Shown one piece after another: positions 1 through 9,456 of a DNA stretch of 64,000 nt. Under the pieces are notes generated by a model. That model had not been told where the DNA came from, searched no databases, and worked only from the letters and a program-made list of their open reading frames with translations. The DNA comes from Moraxella caviae (lineage in GTDB: Bacteria > Pseudomonadota > Gammaproteobacteria > Pseudomonadales > Moraxellaceae). The DNA lies in the NCBI RefSeq assembly GCF_002014985.1, contig NZ_MUXU01000039.1, forward strand, positions 83,424 to 147,423, read 5' to 3'. Position numbers and translations under genes: made by a program. The number at the start of each line of letters is the position of its first letter. Within the stretch, counting starts at the first letter, position 1.

Positions 1-259
1 ACGAGTTACGATTGAAGATTGCTTGCAAAATGTGGATAATCGTTTTGAGCTGATTTTGGTTGCCAGCCGCCGTGCTCGCCAATTAGCAAAGGGCAGCGTT
101 GAGCCAACCGTTACCGTAGAAAACGACAAACCAACCGTATTGGCGCTGCGTGAAATCGCCGCTGGCAACGTTACCAAAGACATCTTGGACGAGCCAGAAG
201 AAGTGTTTGTAAAGTCTGTGCCACAGTTTGATTTGTCGCTAAGCCCAGCGGATTTCTAA
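1..259 (+). CDS. rpoZ: RNA polymerase omega subunit, 5' end just outside window
   Basis: Omega subunit of RNA polymerase; it helps assemble beta' into the core enzyme and in many proteobacteria forms part of a ppGpp site. The reading frame is open from base 2 and reads [19 protein letters not shown], the conserved RpoZ N-terminus, so only about the first two codons (Met-Ala) are missing. The conserved [10 protein letters not shown] segment follows and the frame stops with TAA at 257-259. A TTG at 23 could be mistaken for a start, but the conserved residues before it show the true start is upstream. spoT is the next gene on the same strand, as in many gammaproteobacteria, but a terminator and about 420 bases separate them. 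Confidence 0.95.
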   Translation, partial: RVTIEDCLQNVDNRFELILVASRRARQLAKGSVEPTVTVENDKPTVLALREIAAGNVTKDILDEPEEVFVKSVPQFDLSLSPADF

Positions 260-302
260 GACTTTTGATTTCTAAGTCTAGCAAAGCACATCTAAATAAA
301 AG

Positions 303-329
303 CCACACCTTTGCGTGTGGTTTTTTTTT
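303..329 (+). terminator. Rho-independent terminator after rpoZ
   Basis: CCACAC (303-308) pairs with GTGTGG (315-320) around a 6-nt loop and is followed by nine T residues (321-329). It lies 44 bases after the rpoZ stop. Confidence 0.85.
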
Positions 330-683
330 ACGTTTGACTAGCGAAGCAAACTTTTACAAGCTGAACAAAATTCATACTACCTTGAGCATTTATCAAAAAA
401 ACCCATTTTATCATCATAAAAATCCATAAATACACCACAAAATCCCATTGACAAACAGGCAAATAATTGATTTATTATAAGGTTCTCACTGCTGTTTTTG
501 TCAAAGGATTGTCGGCGGTTTTTTGATTTGGGTTTAAATTTTAAGCGTTCAATTTAGCATAAAACTTGGCATAAATTTTCGTACAAATTTTTTAAGCCCA
601 TCAAACCACCCAAAACAGCGTAAATCCACCCAAAAGCGCCTTTCGCACGCTTTTACAAACAGTTAAAACAAAAAAGGTCGTCC
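330..683 (+). other. Leader region of spoT, no gene
   Basis: AT-rich stretch without a convincing reading frame. It contains TTGACA at 448-453 followed, 18-19 bases later, by an A/T-rich TATTAT-like element near 472-478. This is a plausible sigma70 promoter for spoT with a leader of about 200 nt. The assignment is by eye only. Confidence 0.35.
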
Positions 684-2879
684 ATGCTAACCAACTTTCG
701 CCAGCAAGAAGTGCCAGAACGTCTTAGCCACCCTTTGGTTGATGAAGCCAAAGACAGTCTTATGCGCGCGGTTGGTTATCTGCCGTCTGATGAGCGCAAA
801 GACGTGCTGCGCGCCTGCTATTTTGGCGATTTGGCGCACATCAAAGACAAGCGCAAATCTGGCGAACCGTACATCACGCACCCGATTGCCGTTGCGGAGA
901 TTATCGCAGGTTTTAAGCTGGACAGAGATACCGTCATCGCTGCCATTTTGCACGACACGGTGGAAGACACTGAAGTTACCGAAGCGCTTTTGACCGATAT
1001 TTTTGGCGAAACGGTGGCGCGCCTAGTAGATGGCGTTACCAAGCTAAAATCCGCCAGCATGAGCAAGCAGCAAAGCCAAGCGGCAACCTTTCATAAAATT
1101 CTCACCGCCACCATCAGCGACCCACGCGTGCTGATTATCAAGCTGTCTGACCGCTTGCATAATATGTCCACGCTCGATGCCGTCAGCGAAGAAAAACAAA
1201 AACGCACCGCCCGTGAGACGCTAGATTTTTACATTCCTTTCGCGCGCATCATGGGGCTAAACGACATTGCCGACTACATCGAGCTTCTATGCTATCGCAA
1301 CCTAAATCCTGCGATGTACACCAAATTCACCGACAAACTGCTCCAGCACGGACTTGGGCGCAATTTCCAAAAAGTAGAAATCAGCACTTATTTACAAAAT
1401 CTTTTGCACCATCTGGGGCTAAATGGCAACGTGCAAGTGCTGGACAACCGCGCATCCATGTACCGCCAATTTTTCAAAAACCGCGGCGAAATGAGCAAGC
1501 TGATCCGCCAGTACGACTTTGAAGTCATCTTGGACGATGTAGAATCTTGCGATAAACTCGCCTTTTATCTGGTGCAACGCTACGAAATCAGCGACAACCA
1601 AATCCAAGACAATATCCGAAAACCCCAAGCAGGCGGCAATCAGTCTTTGACGCTGATTTATGAGCAAGACTACAATCACATTAAAGTTACACTACTCACC
1701 AAGCGTATGCAAGCCGCCGCACGACTTGGCGTGATCAGCCGTGATAAAGGCGACATCAGCCAATCTGTCGTCCAAGCCAGTCTGCGCAATATGCAAGACC
1801 TTGCCAATGCCGAATCTTTAGAAGGTGGCGATGCTGACACCGTTGCCATCATCAACGAACTCATCAGCTATCTGCACGAGCGTAAAATCGTCTGCTACAG
1901 CCCACAAGGCCGTGCTTATGAATTGCCGCGCGGCTCTACGGCACTGGATTTTGCGTATGCGGTCGGCCCTGCGATTGGTAATATTGCCGTGGGCGCAGAC
2001 ATCAATGGCGAGCATGGACGCTTGGGCAATGTGCTTGCCGATGGCGACAGCGTCAGCATTGAAACCGACAAAAACGCCATGCCAAAAGCCGAATGGCTAG
2101 GCTTTGTGGCGACCAACAAAGCACGCAGCGAAATTTTACGCGTACTAAAACGCCTGCCAGACAGCGACAAAATCGGCTACGGCAAAGAAGCGCTGGGGCG
2201 CGCGCTGAAAAATTACGGCAAATCCATTGATGATTTGAGCAAAAACGACTGGGCGGATATTTTAAGCTGGCGTGGCGTTTTGAGCGAAGATGAGATTTTT
2301 GTGCAAATTGCCAGCGGTACACTGCTACCGCAGCTTGTGGTTTCACGCCTGTTTAGCGAAGAAGTGGACAGCGCTGACGACAACGAAATCACCCAATCCA
2401 AACACCTGCTCGCTGGCGTCAAAGGCGTGGAAGTTACCTTCGCCAAATGCTGCAATCCCATTTATGGCGATCACATCGTGGGGCATTTGTCGTCCGCCAA
2501 AGGGCTTGTGATTCATCGCCACAAATGCTACTCGCTGGCAGCCATTCGCGCGGACAACCCATACCAAATCATTCAGATGAACTGGAAGCCTGACGTGAAA
2601 ATTGACCACAAGGCGCACCAGCTGCACTTCACCGCCACACTGCGCATCTTTGCCTTGCTGAACGAAGAGCAAATCAGCCAAGTGATTTATGAGCTGCGCG
2701 CGCTGAACATCGGCATTGAGCAGACTTCCGTCAAGGCGGACGAAAAAGGCAAAGACGGCAAAATCGGCACCACCACCTTGCACGTCATCGTGCGTTCTCG
2801 TGCGCATTTGCACGAAGGCGTGGAAAAATTGCGCCAAATTCTTGGCTATCCGAACATCATGCGCCTGTATCAAGTTTGA
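684..2879 (+). CDS. spoT: (p)ppGpp hydrolase SpoT (RelA/SpoT family), synthetase half apparently degenerate
   Basis: Long RSH enzyme (731 aa) that controls the stringent-response alarmone. The N-terminal HD hydrolase domain is intact: H66, the H90-D91 pair, E94-D95 in LHDTVEDT, and D156 in LSDRLHNM. The region that should be the synthetase (about 200-390) lacks the recognisable substrate-binding and catalytic motifs of active RSH synthetases. The TGS domain (about 410-470, YSPQGRAYELPRGSTALDFAYAVG), the zinc-finger/helical motif around KCCNPIYGDHIVGH and a C-terminal ACT domain are all present. Acinetobacter SpoT is known to be a hydrolase with a non-functional synthetase, so this protein is probably mainly a ppGpp hydrolase. 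The ATG start is preceded by AAAGG. Confidence in the family is very high; loss of synthetase activity is inference. Confidence 0.93.
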   Translation: MLTNFRQQEVPERLSHPLVDEAKDSLMRAVGYLPSDERKDVLRACYFGDLAHIKDKRKSGEPYITHPIAVAEIIAGFKLDRDTVIAAILHDTVEDTEVTEALLTDIFGETVARLVDGVTKLKSASMSKQQSQAATFHKILTATISDPRVLIIKLSDRLHNMSTLDAVSEEKQKRTARETLDFYIPFARIMGLNDIADYIELLCYRNLNPAMYTKFTDKLLQHGLGRNFQKVEISTYLQNLLHHLGLNGNVQVLDNRASMYRQFFKNRGEMSKLIRQYDFEVILDDVESCDKLAFYLVQRYEISDNQIQDNIRKPQAGGNQSLTLIYEQDYNHIKVTLLTKRMQAAARLGVISRDKGDISQSVVQASLRNMQDLANAESLEGGDADTVAIINELISYLHERKIVCYSPQGRAYELPRGSTALDFAYAVGPAIGNIAVGADINGEHGRLGNVLADGDSVSIETDKNAMPKAEWLGFVATNKARSEILRVLKRLPDSDKIGYGKEALGRALKNYGKSIDDLSKNDWADILSWRGVLSEDEIFVQIASGTLLPQLVVSRLFSEEVDSADDNEITQSKHLLAGVKGVEVTFAKCCNPIYGDHIVGHLSSAKGLVIHRHKCYSLAAIRADNPYQIIQMNWKPDVKIDHKAHQLHFTATLRIFALLNEEQISQVIYELRALNIGIEQTSVKADEKGKDGKIGTTTLHVIVRSRAHLHEGVEKLRQILGYPNIMRLYQV

Positions 2880-2954
2880 TTTTTTAGGTTTGATTTTTAA
2901 GTTTAGTTTTTGAATTTGGCCGCCAAATTGACGCATGATTTGCCAAAATTAACC

Positions 2955-3006
2955 AAACAAACACACCCAACGCAAAAAGCGCTTGAATTTTTGGGTGTGT
3001 TTGTTT
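2955..3006. terminator. Strong hairpin after spoT
   Basis: A perfect 16-bp inverted repeat, 2955-2970 against 2991-3006 (core ACACACCCAA / TTGGGTGTGT), with A-rich and T-rich flanks. It can end spoT transcription and may work in both directions. Confidence 0.8.
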
Positions 3007-3080
3007 TAAGATAATAAAAAATCCCAACAATTTGGCACACCACGCCAAACTTGCACAAAACACAACTCAAGGAACCTGCC

Positions 3081-3257
3081 ATGTGCTGCAAAATTGATCT
3101 GAATTCACAAGCGGAAGCCGCGCACTTTTTGGGCAAAACCGAACCAAAAATCCTGCCACAAACTGCCGACAATGTCTCAGGCGGCATCGCTTATGCCAAC
3201 AAGCCTGCCGAAAGTTTGTTTGACCGCTTGGTGGCGTATTTTCAGGCGAAAAAATAA
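3081..3257 (+). CDS. Small protein of unknown function, 58 aa
   Basis: Starts MCCKIDLNSQAEAAHFLGK and ends ESLFDRLVAYFQAKK. The ATG at 3081 is preceded by CAAGGAACC at a good ribosome-binding distance, so it is preferred over an ATG ten codons upstream. The protein is soluble, with two adjacent cysteines at positions 2-3 and an amphipathic C-terminus. It sits alone between the spoT terminator and ridA, on the same strand. I do not recognise a family. The good ribosome-binding site and its fit between two genes argue that it is real. Confidence 0.55.
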   Translation: MCCKIDLNSQAEAAHFLGKTEPKILPQTADNVSGGIAYANKPAESLFDRLVAYFQAKK

Positions 3258-3351
3258 GCAACTTTGGCAAATTTCACCATTGCCGCTTTTATTCGTTTTA
3301 TCATTCGCCAAATTTTAATAAATTTATTAAATCATAACTCAAGGATTCATC

Positions 3352-3732
3352 ATGGCAAAACAAATCATTCACACCGATGACGCACCAGCCGCCGTTGGCA
3401 CTTATTCACAAGCCGTCAAAGTGGGCAACACCGTTTATATCTCAGGTCAGCTGGGGCTTGACCCAAAAACGATGGAGCTGCGTGAAGGCTTTAAAGCACA
3501 AGCCGAACAAGCGATGGACAACCTTGAAGCCATCGCCAAAGCAGCTGGCGGCTCGCTGGCAGACGTGGTGAAATTTAACGTTTCTTTGGACAATTTGGCG
3601 GATTTTGCCGAGCTAAACAGCGTGTTTGAAGCTCGCCTAAGCGCACCTTATCCTGCGCGCGCCGCTTTGGAAGTTGCCGCCTTGCCAAAAGGTGCAGCGG
3701 TAGAGATTGAAGCGATTTTATACGTTGAATAA
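3352..3732 (+). CDS. ridA: RidA family reactive imine/enamine deaminase
   Basis: RidA (YjgF/YER057c/UK114) enzymes hydrolyse reactive 2-aminoacrylate and related enamines made by PLP-dependent enzymes, protecting the cytoplasm. At 126 aa the length is standard. The family core is clear: VYISGQLGLDPKT near the N-terminus, and the signature region ending in PYPARAALEVAALPKGA with the conserved substrate-carboxylate-binding Arg103, then E120. The start has an AAGGATTC ribosome-binding site. A spoT-ridA neighbourhood is common in gammaproteobacteria. Confidence 0.93.
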   Translation: MAKQIIHTDDAPAAVGTYSQAVKVGNTVYISGQLGLDPKTMELREGFKAQAEQAMDNLEAIAKAAGGSLADVVKFNVSLDNLADFAELNSVFEARLSAPYPARAALEVAALPKGAAVEIEAILYVE

Positions 3733-3751
3733 TCCACGCAGCGTGGCACTT

Positions 3752-3777
3752 AGGGGCAATTTCGCCCCTTTGTTTGT
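3752..3777 (+). terminator. Terminator after ridA
   Basis: AGGGGC (3752-3757) pairs with GCCCCT (3764-3769) around AATTTC, followed by a T-rich tail (TTGTTTGTTT). Confidence 0.7.
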
Positions 3778-3891
3778 TTACGCCTGCGCTTGATAAACGC
3801 TTAAAAACTTGGCTTGGCAATACACCAAACCAGTACCTAAGTTCAAATCAAACCAAAAACCAAAACCAACCTGCACCCAGCTCACCGCCCC

Positions 3892-6141
3892 ATGCTTTTA
3901 CGCCTTGCCCTGCCGACACCGCTGTATCGCAGCTTTGACTATCTGTGTCCGAGCGAGTGCTTGGTACATGGCAAACTGCCTGCGGTCGGCAGCCGTGCGC
4001 TGGCACCATTTGGCAAAAAGCAGCTTGTCGGCATCATCATCGCTCACATCAATGCCACAGACAGCGATGTGCCTGCCAGCAAACTGCGCCCCATCATTGA
4101 TGTGCTTGATGATACGCCCATTTTATCAGCGCAAATGCTTGACTTTGCTGGGTGGCTTGCCAGATATTATCATTATCCGCTGGGCGATACGCTTTCGGTG
4201 ATGCTGCCTGCGCTGATTAGCCAAGGCAAGCCGATTCACACCCCAAAAACGCTCTGGCAACGCACCAGCACGCCTGCCGATGGCATTGCCAAATCCGCCA
4301 AAAAGCAGCTTGCTTGTCTTGAGCTGTTTTGCGCCCTGCCAGATGGCGTGAGCGACACCGATTTACGCTTGGCAAACATCAGTAGCCAAACGCTCAAAGC
4401 CTTACAAGACAAAGGCTTAATCCAAAAAAACACCCTAAAAACCACGCCAAATGCGCCGCCTACTGCCCAAGTCATTGGCGAAGTGCTGCCGCCCAATGAT
4501 GAGCAGCGCAGTGCCATTGACACCATCACCCAAGCGATAGACGCTGGCAATTATCAAGGCATTTTACTGCACGGCATCACAGGCTCTGGCAAGACCGAAG
4601 TGTACTTGCAAGCAATGGCGCACGCCCTAGCCGCTGGCAAGCAGGTGCTGATTTTGGTGCCAGAAATTGGGCTGACACCGCAGACCAAATCTCGCTTTGG
4701 CTCTCGCTTTGCCGCCAATATTTGCGTGCTGCATTCAGGGCTAAACGACAGCGAACGGCTGGCTGGCTGGGCGGATTGCCTACTTGGGCAAGCGCAAATC
4801 ATCATCGGTACTCGCTCAAGCGTGCTGTATCCGTTTGCCAATCTTGGGCTGATTATCATTGACGAAGCGCATGACGGCTCTTATAAGCAGCAAGACCATC
4901 TGCGCTATCACGCCTGCGATGTGGCACTGTGGCGTGGGCTGACGGAGCGCATTCCTGTGGTGCTGGGGACTGCCACGCCCAGCCTTGAGCAGTTAAAACT
5001 TGCCCAAAACGGCAAACTACACCAATGCAAACTGACCAAACGTGCTGGCGCTGCCACGCTTGCGCAAATGCAGCTGATTGACATTCGCCAAAGCACCAGA
5101 GCCGTCATGCACCAAGATGGGCAAGCGCACGACACCACGCTTGGCGATGACACCGTACGGCAAATGCGTGAATGCCTAGCGCGTGGTGAGCAGGTGCTGG
5201 TGTTCATCAATCGCCGTGGCTATGCGCCAATTTTACTGTGCGATGCGTGTGGCTGGCAGGCAGACTGCCCAAATTGCGATGCGCATTTGACGCTGCACAA
5301 GGGACATTATACTTATCTAAAATGCCATCACTGCGGACATCAGACCGCACCGCCGCACGCCTGCCCAGAGTGTAACAGCGCCAATCTCATCAATCTAGGA
5401 CTTGGCACAAGCAAACTTGCTGAACATCTGCACGCCCTTTTTGCCAATCCACAAATCAGCCCCATAAGCTATCCCATCGTGCAGATTGACAGAGACACCA
5501 TGCGTAAAAAAGGCGCATGGGAGCGCACTTATGCGCAGATTTTGACGGGCGCGCCCATGATTTTGGTCGGTACGCAGATGATTGCCAAAGGGCATCATTT
5601 TCCGAATGTAACGCTCGTGGTTATTAGTGATGCGGACGCAGGGCTGTTGTCGCCTGATTTTCGCTCGCCAGAACACACCGCCCAGCGTATCATTCAGGTG
5701 GCGGGACGTGCTGGCAGAGCGGACAAGGCAGGACGTGTGCTGATTCAAACTCGCCAGCCAGACAATCCGCTTTTGACCACGCTGGTGTGCCAAGGCTATG
5801 ACGCTTTTGCGCAAAACTTGCTCAAAGAACGCCAAATGCTTGGCTTGCCGCCTTTTGCCCATGCGGCGCTGATTCGTGCCGAAAGCCACGACGTCGCCAA
5901 AGCACGCACCGCCATCGCTGAAATCGGCAAAAACCTACCAAAAACGCACGACATCGCCACCATCAGCACAGACGCACCGATGGCAAAAAAAGGCGGACGC
6001 TATCATGTGCAGTTTTTATTACTCGCCAAAAACCGCAAATCTTTGCACGCTTTGCTGGACGCACATTGGCTGCGTTTGATTGACTTGCCAAGCGTCAAGG
6101 CGGTGAAAATTTCGCTGGACATTGACCCGCTCGGCTGGTGA
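3892..6141 (+). CDS. priA: Primosomal protein N' (replication restart helicase PriA)
   Basis: PriA binds stalled or recombined forks and reloads the replisome. The 749-aa length is normal. The N-terminal DNA-binding domain (LRLALPTPLYRSFDYL at the start) is followed by a superfamily 2 helicase core with Walker A HGITGSGKTEV (about 229-240) and DEAH box IIDEAHDGSYKQQD (about 320-333). The cysteine-rich zinc region CDACGWQADCPNCDAH / CHHCG / CPEC spans about 450-500. The helicase C-terminal motif QVAGRAGRADKAG is at about 603-615. The ATG at 3892 gives the conserved N-terminus; no strong ribosome-binding site is visible. A different-frame ORF at 3809-4201 is a shadow. Confidence 0.96.
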   Translation: MLLRLALPTPLYRSFDYLCPSECLVHGKLPAVGSRALAPFGKKQLVGIIIAHINATDSDVPASKLRPIIDVLDDTPILSAQMLDFAGWLARYYHYPLGDTLSVMLPALISQGKPIHTPKTLWQRTSTPADGIAKSAKKQLACLELFCALPDGVSDTDLRLANISSQTLKALQDKGLIQKNTLKTTPNAPPTAQVIGEVLPPNDEQRSAIDTITQAIDAGNYQGILLHGITGSGKTEVYLQAMAHALAAGKQVLILVPEIGLTPQTKSRFGSRFAANICVLHSGLNDSERLAGWADCLLGQAQIIIGTRSSVLYPFANLGLIIIDEAHDGSYKQQDHLRYHACDVALWRGLTERIPVVLGTATPSLEQLKLAQNGKLHQCKLTKRAGAATLAQMQLIDIRQSTRAVMHQDGQAHDTTLGDDTVRQMRECLARGEQVLVFINRRGYAPILLCDACGWQADCPNCDAHLTLHKGHYTYLKCHHCGHQTAPPHACPECNSANLINLGLGTSKLAEHLHALFANPQISPISYPIVQIDRDTMRKKGAWERTYAQILTGAPMILVGTQMIAKGHHFPNVTLVVISDADAGLLSPDFRSPEHTAQRIIQVAGRAGRADKAGRVLIQTRQPDNPLLTTLVCQGYDAFAQNLLKERQMLGLPPFAHAALIRAESHDVAKARTAIAEIGKNLPKTHDIATISTDAPMAKKGGRYHVQFLLLAKNRKSLHALLDAHWLRLIDLPSVKAVKISLDIDPLGW

Positions 6142-6214
6142 TTTTTTGGTTGATGGTTTTTGGCTAATGATTTTCGGCTGATAATTTGCGCCACACTTGA
6201 TGATTTGCGTACCT

Positions 6215-7165
6215 TTACAGCCAAAATCCTAAAAACGCAAGCACCAACAAATGCGCAGGATAAAAAATATAAAACACATAGCGATGATGAAGGATTTGGT
6301 GCAAACTTGCACCCATCGTGAAGCGTTTGGCTGGGCGAAATTGATGGCTTGCTGGTGAAGTTGGATTTGCTTGCAAGGTTTGATTGGCTGGGAAATTTTG
6401 GCGGTTTTCTTGCGAAGTTTGATTGGCTGGGAAATTTTGGCGGCTTTTTGGTGAAATTTGCGCATGACGGCGGTGTTTTTGACCGTCAAACGCATAAATC
6501 AGCGGCACAACCAGCAGCACGCCAAAGTGCATAAATCCCACGCCTGCCGTACGCACAAAGCCATAAGTCAGCACATAAAAAATGGGCGCACCCAGCACGA
6601 AAGCCGCCAGCATTTTGCGCTTGTTCGCCTGCGTTTTGCCATAAAAATAATCAAACACCAATGCTTGTGCCACCAATGCCGCACCATAATCGGCAAATTG
6701 CGCCGCCCACGCCAAAATCCCCACGCCAAGCGCACGCAGCCACCACGCCAAAGCGTCATGGCGCACATACAGCGCGCACAGCGCAAAAAACAGCGTGAAT
6801 AGCACATTACCCTGCCCGCTTAGCACATCTTGCCAAATCAGCGCACTCACCACCGACCAATCATCTCTCGGATAGCCGCCTTGCACCGCCGACACGCTCG
6901 CCCCATACAGCGCATAAGGCAGCTGCGAAATCACGGCAAACGCCAGCAAACGAAACGCATACGCCCCAAAATTTGCCGTGTGGCGAAACCCCACCACCAA
7001 AAAATACACCATCAAAGGCGCAACCAGCCGCCCAATAAAATGCAGCCATTCTGACAAAAGCGTCTGCACATCAAGCCACAGCCACGCCACATGATCCAGC
7101 GTCATCGCCAGCATAGCGATCCATTTTAGCTCAAAGGCGCTTAGGTGAAATTTGGGCGTTTTCAT
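6215..7165 (-). CDS. TraX family integral membrane protein with internal tandem repeat
   Basis: Resembles TraX (F-pilin N-acetylating protein family): the start FELKWIAMLAMTLDHVAWLWL with the conserved DH pair and FIGRLVAPLMVYFLVVGF are typical. About seven to eight hydrophobic segments are visible and the protein is 316 aa. A hydrophilic loop (about residues 235-280) contains a 13-residue tandem repeat (NRQNFPANQT core), encoded by two 39-bp units. The last membrane segment closes the C-terminus (VFYIFYPAHLLVLAFLGFWL). Chromosomal TraX homologues are widespread and rarely linked to conjugation; nothing here suggests a transfer operon. The physiological substrate is unknown. Confidence 0.8.
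   Translation of the reverse strand: MKTPKFHLSAFELKWIAMLAMTLDHVAWLWLDVQTLLSEWLHFIGRLVAPLMVYFLVVGFRHTANFGAYAFRLLAFAVISQLPYALYGASVSAVQGGYPRDDWSVVSALIWQDVLSGQGNVLFTLFFALCALYVRHDALAWWLRALGVGILAWAAQFADYGAALVAQALVFDYFYGKTQANKRKMLAAFVLGAPIFYVLTYGFVRTAGVGFMHFGVLLVVPLIYAFDGQKHRRHAQISPKSRQNFPANQTSQENRQNFPANQTLQANPTSPASHQFRPAKRFTMGASLHQILHHRYVFYIFYPAHLLVLAFLGFWL
6382..6459. repeat. Two 39-bp tandem repeats inside the TraX-like gene
   Basis: Units 6382-6420 and 6421-6459 both begin GATTGGCTGGGAAATTTTGG and differ mainly near their ends. A partial third unit precedes them. The unit is 13 codons, so copy-number change would lengthen or shorten the loop without breaking the frame. Confidence 0.8.
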
Positions 7166-7276
7166 AAATAATGGGTTGGTGTGGGTTTTGATTGTGTGAT
7201 GATAATTACTAAGTCCATTTGGCGGCAGCGCAATCTGATGTTTTCAATTTAAATAATTGAATTTATTAGTTTTTTA

Positions 7277-8221
7277 CTACCCAATACACCTTCTCGGCGT
7301 TTGTTTTTTATTCAGCGATGTTTGGCAACGCCACACCACTTGCCCATCGTCCAGCACCGCGCGGTACAGCGTCAGATTTTCACCATTTAGATAGCGCACA
7401 GGATAATGCGCCTTTTTTACCGTGGCGATGATGGCGCAATCGGTGCGCACGCCCGCCACTTGCCCCACCACCTGCATGGACACCGCCTGATCACGGCTAC
7501 TGATGGGCATTCCTACAGGGCATTTGCCTTGTTGTTCGTAAATATATGACACACGTTTTTGGGCGGCATTGGCGGCTTGATAACTCTCAAAAATCACCGC
7601 CTGCTCTTTTTGCGTGGCGATGATTGGCACAAATTGCAGCACGATGGTCGCCAAAATCAGCCCAAACATCGCAAACGCACAGCCCAGCCCCACCAGCGAC
7701 ACACCCCCTTCACGGCGCAAATGCGCACGCTGCTCATCTGGCGCATTCGGGTACAGCTCCAGCACATCAGCAATCTCACGCCTTGCCATGCGATAATAAT
7801 ACGCATCCGCCCAGCGCGCCACCATGCTCGCCCAAAACAGCCACACCGTACCACCAACCAGCACACGCACCGTAAAATGCCACGCTTCAGGGAAAAAGCC
7901 GATGAATAAAAACTCAAACGCCGCCAAAATGATGGCGATATTCACCTTGATAAACGACCAACCCGCCACGCAATACACCACACAGTCTAGATAACGCTTG
8001 CGGTACAAAAGCCAGCCAAAAGTGCTAAAAAATGCCGCCCAATTCCAGCGCGCGTGCAGCCTGCCCACACGGTCAAATTCGGCAAACTGTCGCAAATAAT
8101 ACGCCTGCGAGCGTGTGCCGATGAACCAGCGGTCAAGCTCAGTGCGCCTTGTGGCAGACAGCTTGGCTTGATAAAACGGCGGTGGTGTGGTCTGCTCTAA
8201 AAACGGCAATTTTAAAAACAT
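7277..8221 (-). CDS. DUF2628-type membrane protein with pilin-like C-terminal tail
   Basis: A 314-aa protein. The N-terminal cytoplasmic part (RWNWAAFFSTFGWLLYRKRYLDC) resembles DUF2628 proteins: aromatic-rich, then membrane segments at about 75-130. A third transmembrane helix follows (about 175-200, FAMFGLILATIVLQFVPIIA). The remaining about 110 residues are extracytoplasmic and look like the globular tail of a type IV pilin: YIYEQQGKCPVGMP, a central beta region, then VVWRCQTSLNKKQTPRRC with two closely spaced cysteines. DUF2628 proteins carrying pilin-like tails are plausible in Moraxellaceae, but the fusion is my reading of the sequence. Function unknown. Confidence 0.7.
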   Translation of the reverse strand: MFLKLPFLEQTTPPPFYQAKLSATRRTELDRWFIGTRSQAYYLRQFAEFDRVGRLHARWNWAAFFSTFGWLLYRKRYLDCVVYCVAGWSFIKVNIAIILAAFEFLFIGFFPEAWHFTVRVLVGGTVWLFWASMVARWADAYYYRMARREIADVLELYPNAPDEQRAHLRREGGVSLVGLGCAFAMFGLILATIVLQFVPIIATQKEQAVIFESYQAANAAQKRVSYIYEQQGKCPVGMPISSRDQAVSMQVVGQVAGVRTDCAIIATVKKAHYPVRYLNGENLTLYRAVLDDGQVVWRCQTSLNKKQTPRRCIG

Positions 8222-8583
8222 AATTCAACTTTTTTAAGATAGGCGGATATAAGGCAAGCGGATTAAGACAAGCGGACTTTCAATGGCATGGCAAGCCTAA
8301 ATCAAGCAAGCAAACGCACAGCAAACGAAAATTTATTTGCGCCTTTTTCCGCCCTATTTTATAATGGTGAATTTGGCTTGATGTCAAGCGTTTGGCGTTT
8401 TTACGTTTTACATTGACATTACAAACCCAAATTTTTTACGAATTTTTAAGCGGTTTTTAATTTTAAACGACTTTAAATCGCTTTACATAAACCGCTTTAC
8501 GCAATTTTTATCACTCTTTTAAAAAGCCAAATTATACCGCCCAAACGGGCAAGGTTTCAACCACCAAGGATAGCCAAGCCAAC
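8222..8583 (+). other. Intergenic region with a likely trmB promoter
   Basis: About 360 bases between divergent genes. TATAAT at 8360-8365 is the clearest promoter element and points towards trmB. The rest is A/T-rich with no usable reading frame. Confidence 0.4.
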
Positions 8584-9456
8584 ATGAACACCGCTTCCAC
8601 CACTTTTGCAAACCCACAAAACGGTACACAAAACGACACGCCAAACGCACCGCTTGCGCCCATCGGTGGCGACCGCCAAACCCCTGATGTCAGCCGCGCC
8701 GCCATCAAAGACGACATTGACAAGCTGAGTAAAACGCCAGAGCAATTTCGCCAAATCCAGACCTTCATGAAGCGGCGCACGCACATGAACGCTAATTCAG
8801 AGCTGGCGCTCACGTCCAGCGAATTTGCCGCCTACATCATCAATCACGGCGGCGAGCTTGGCAAGCTGGGCGATGTCAGCCAAATCCGTGATTTGCGCCA
8901 ATGCTTTGCCGATACGCCAAACGGCAGCAGCGCACCGCTCACGCTGGAGATTGGTTTTGGCATGGGCGACAGCCTGCTTGAGATGGCGCAAAACGCCCCC
9001 GAGCGCAATTTTGTCGGCATTGAAGTGCATGAGCCAGGCATTGGGCGCGCGGCATTTTTGGCGCACGAGCTTGGCTTAACCAACCTAAAATTCATCAATG
9101 GCGATGCCATCGCCCTACTGGAAAATCTGCCAGCCAACCACTTAGACACCGTGCAGCTGTACTTTCCAGACCCTTGGCAAAAAAAACGCCATTATAAGCG
9201 CCGCTTTGTTACGCCTGAGCGTATGGCGCTGGTTGCCGAGCGGCTTGCCGTGGGCGGAATTTTCCACGCCGCCACCGACTGGGAGCATTATGCGCTGTGG
9301 ATGCTGGACGTTTTGGATCATATGCCGCAGTTTGAAAACGTCAGCGGTCAAGGTAATTTCACGCCACGCCCAGATTTTCGCCCACAGACGAAATTTGAAA
9401 AACGCGGCATGGATTATGGGCGCAGCTCTTGGGACGTGATGTATCGTAAAGTTTGA
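8584..9456 (+). CDS. trmB: tRNA (guanine-N7-)-methyltransferase TrmB
   Basis: Methylates N7 of G46 in the tRNA variable loop using SAM. The SAM-binding motif [10 protein letters not shown] (about 119-128), the family motif [15 protein letters not shown] and the C-terminal block [19 protein letters not shown] are present. At 290 aa the protein is some 50-60 residues longer than E. coli TrmB. The excess is a low-complexity Asn/Thr/Pro-rich N-terminus before [13 protein letters not shown], where an alternative start (8767) is possible. The ATG at 8584 lacks a strong ribosome-binding site, so the start is uncertain. Confidence 0.93.
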   Translation: MNTASTTFANPQNGTQNDTPNAPLAPIGGDRQTPDVSRAAIKDDIDKLSKTPEQFRQIQTFMKRRTHMNANSELALTSSEFAAYIINHGGELGKLGDVSQIRDLRQCFADTPNGSSAPLTLEIGFGMGDSLLEMAQNAPERNFVGIEVHEPGIGRAAFLAHELGLTNLKFINGDAIALLENLPANHLDTVQLYFPDPWQKKRHYKRRFVTPERMALVAERLAVGGIFHAATDWEHYALWMLDVLDHMPQFENVSGQGNFTPRPDFRPQTKFEKRGMDYGRSSWDVMYRKV

